A stretch of DNA of 64,000 nt from Actinomycetospora lemnae. Lineage in GTDB: Bacteria; Actinomycetota; Actinomycetes; Mycobacteriales; Pseudonocardiaceae. The notes beneath the pieces were generated by a model. The model was given only the letters and a program-made list of their open reading frames with translations, had not been told where the DNA came from and ran no database searches. Both the position numbers and the translations under genes were made by a program. Positions 63,746 through 64,000 of the stretch are shown here, in pieces (position 1 is the first letter of the stretch; each line of letters begins with the position of its first letter). Location of the stretch: positions 34,506-98,505 of the forward strand of contig NZ_JAQZAO010000016.1 in NCBI RefSeq assembly GCF_028737315.1, read 5' to 3'.

Positions 63746-64000
63746 CATCGCAAGGACGGGGGTTGCCCCCGGGCCCTGCGGACAACTAAGCTAGGAGGTC
63801 GCCCTACCGGCTGGTCCACCACGGTGGATCGTGTAGGGTGGGATCACCGCGAAGAACCCGGCCGAATCGGTCGCGGCGAGGCGTGTGTGGTTGTCCTTTG
63901 AGAACTCAACAGTGTGCTGAATGTTTGGTGTGTTTGTCCTCGTCGGCATCATGCTTGCGTCGTTGGTGGCGTGTGTGTGGTGTCGTGGGGTTTCTTTGAG
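63746..64000 (+). ncRNA. Leader of a ribosomal RNA operon (16S begins beyond the window)
   Basis: The 5' leader contains a hairpin CGCA-GG-CGGGGG/CCCCCG-CC-TGCG (63749-63780), a long stem CCCTAC...GTAGGG around TCCAC/GTGGA (about 63804-63838), and the boxA-like TGTCCTTTGAGA (63892-63903) followed by ACTCAACAGTGTG, the conserved antitermination/processing block of actinobacterial rRNA leaders. The T/G-rich stretch from 63925 is the usual approach to mature 16S. The 16S gene itself is not reached. Confidence 0.75.

Overview
The window comes from a very GC-rich actinomycete chromosome with almost no spacing between genes, many GTG starts, repeated 4-base GTGA stop/start overlaps, and many starts that look leaderless (a TANNNT -10 box 6-8 bases before ATG or GTG). 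F420-type luciferase-like and PPOX proteins, a mycothiol-type DinB-fold protein, a mycobacterial-type BsaP and a nrtR-nadABC block point to the Mycobacteriales/Pseudonocardiales. A member of the Pseudonocardiaceae is the best guess, made from gene order and family resemblance only. The order dnaE1, bio genes, DUF2567, nrtR/nadABC, uvrA, infC-rpmI-rplT, pheST, argCJBDFRGH, mpg, tyrS broadly follows the Mycobacterium tuberculosis chromosome. The window ends in the leader of a ribosomal RNA operon.

Layout. 1-7723: the end of dnaE1, a VOC protein, then a TetR-headed catabolic-looking run (PaaK-like ligase, class II aldolase, amidohydrolase, MFS exporter, aldehyde dehydrogenase). 7805-19244: a PaaX-type regulator and the biotin genes bioA, bioF, bioD, bioB and bsaP, interrupted by a SulP-carbonic anhydrase fusion, an LLM oxidoreductase and a two-gene MEDS/STAS signalling pair. 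19261-29093: DUF2567, an M20 peptidase, a LON-domain protein, NrtR, the nadA-nadB-nadC-FAD oxidoreductase operon and two tandem GH12-like secreted proteins. 29097-36460: small stand-alone genes (S4 protein, LLM/PPOX pair, MgtE-like channel, hydrolases, regulators). 36637-47125: uvrA and the translation block infC-rpmI-rplT-rRNA methyltransferase-pheS-pheT. 47122-52060: a TetR/hydrolase divergon, an AlkZ-like protein and a membrane-anchored NDH-2-like protein with a repetitive tail. 52105-60649: the complete arginine operon argCJBDFRGH. 60744-64000: a lipoprotein transglycosylase, 3-methyladenine glycosylase, tyrS and the rRNA leader.

How the genes work together. Biotin synthesis from pimeloyl precursor to biotin is covered by BioF, BioA, BioD and BioB with its helper BsaP. 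De novo NAD synthesis from aspartate is covered by NadB, NadA and NadC, with NrtR as the probable ADP-ribose-responsive repressor beside them. All eight arginine genes are in one run with their repressor.

No prophage, insertion sequence, CRISPR array or defence island was seen. The least expected signals are non-coding or short: (i) a family of about 25-base mini-repeats lodged inside six unrelated genes; (ii) two copies of a 47-base intergenic palindrome; (iii) an 11-base-period array of six repeats between bioA and the SulP fusion; (iv) a divergent pair of leaderless promoters that share the TA of their -10 boxes; and (v) a perfect thiol-stress/ECF-like promoter match ahead of infC. All functional statements are inferences from reading the sequence; no database search was possible.
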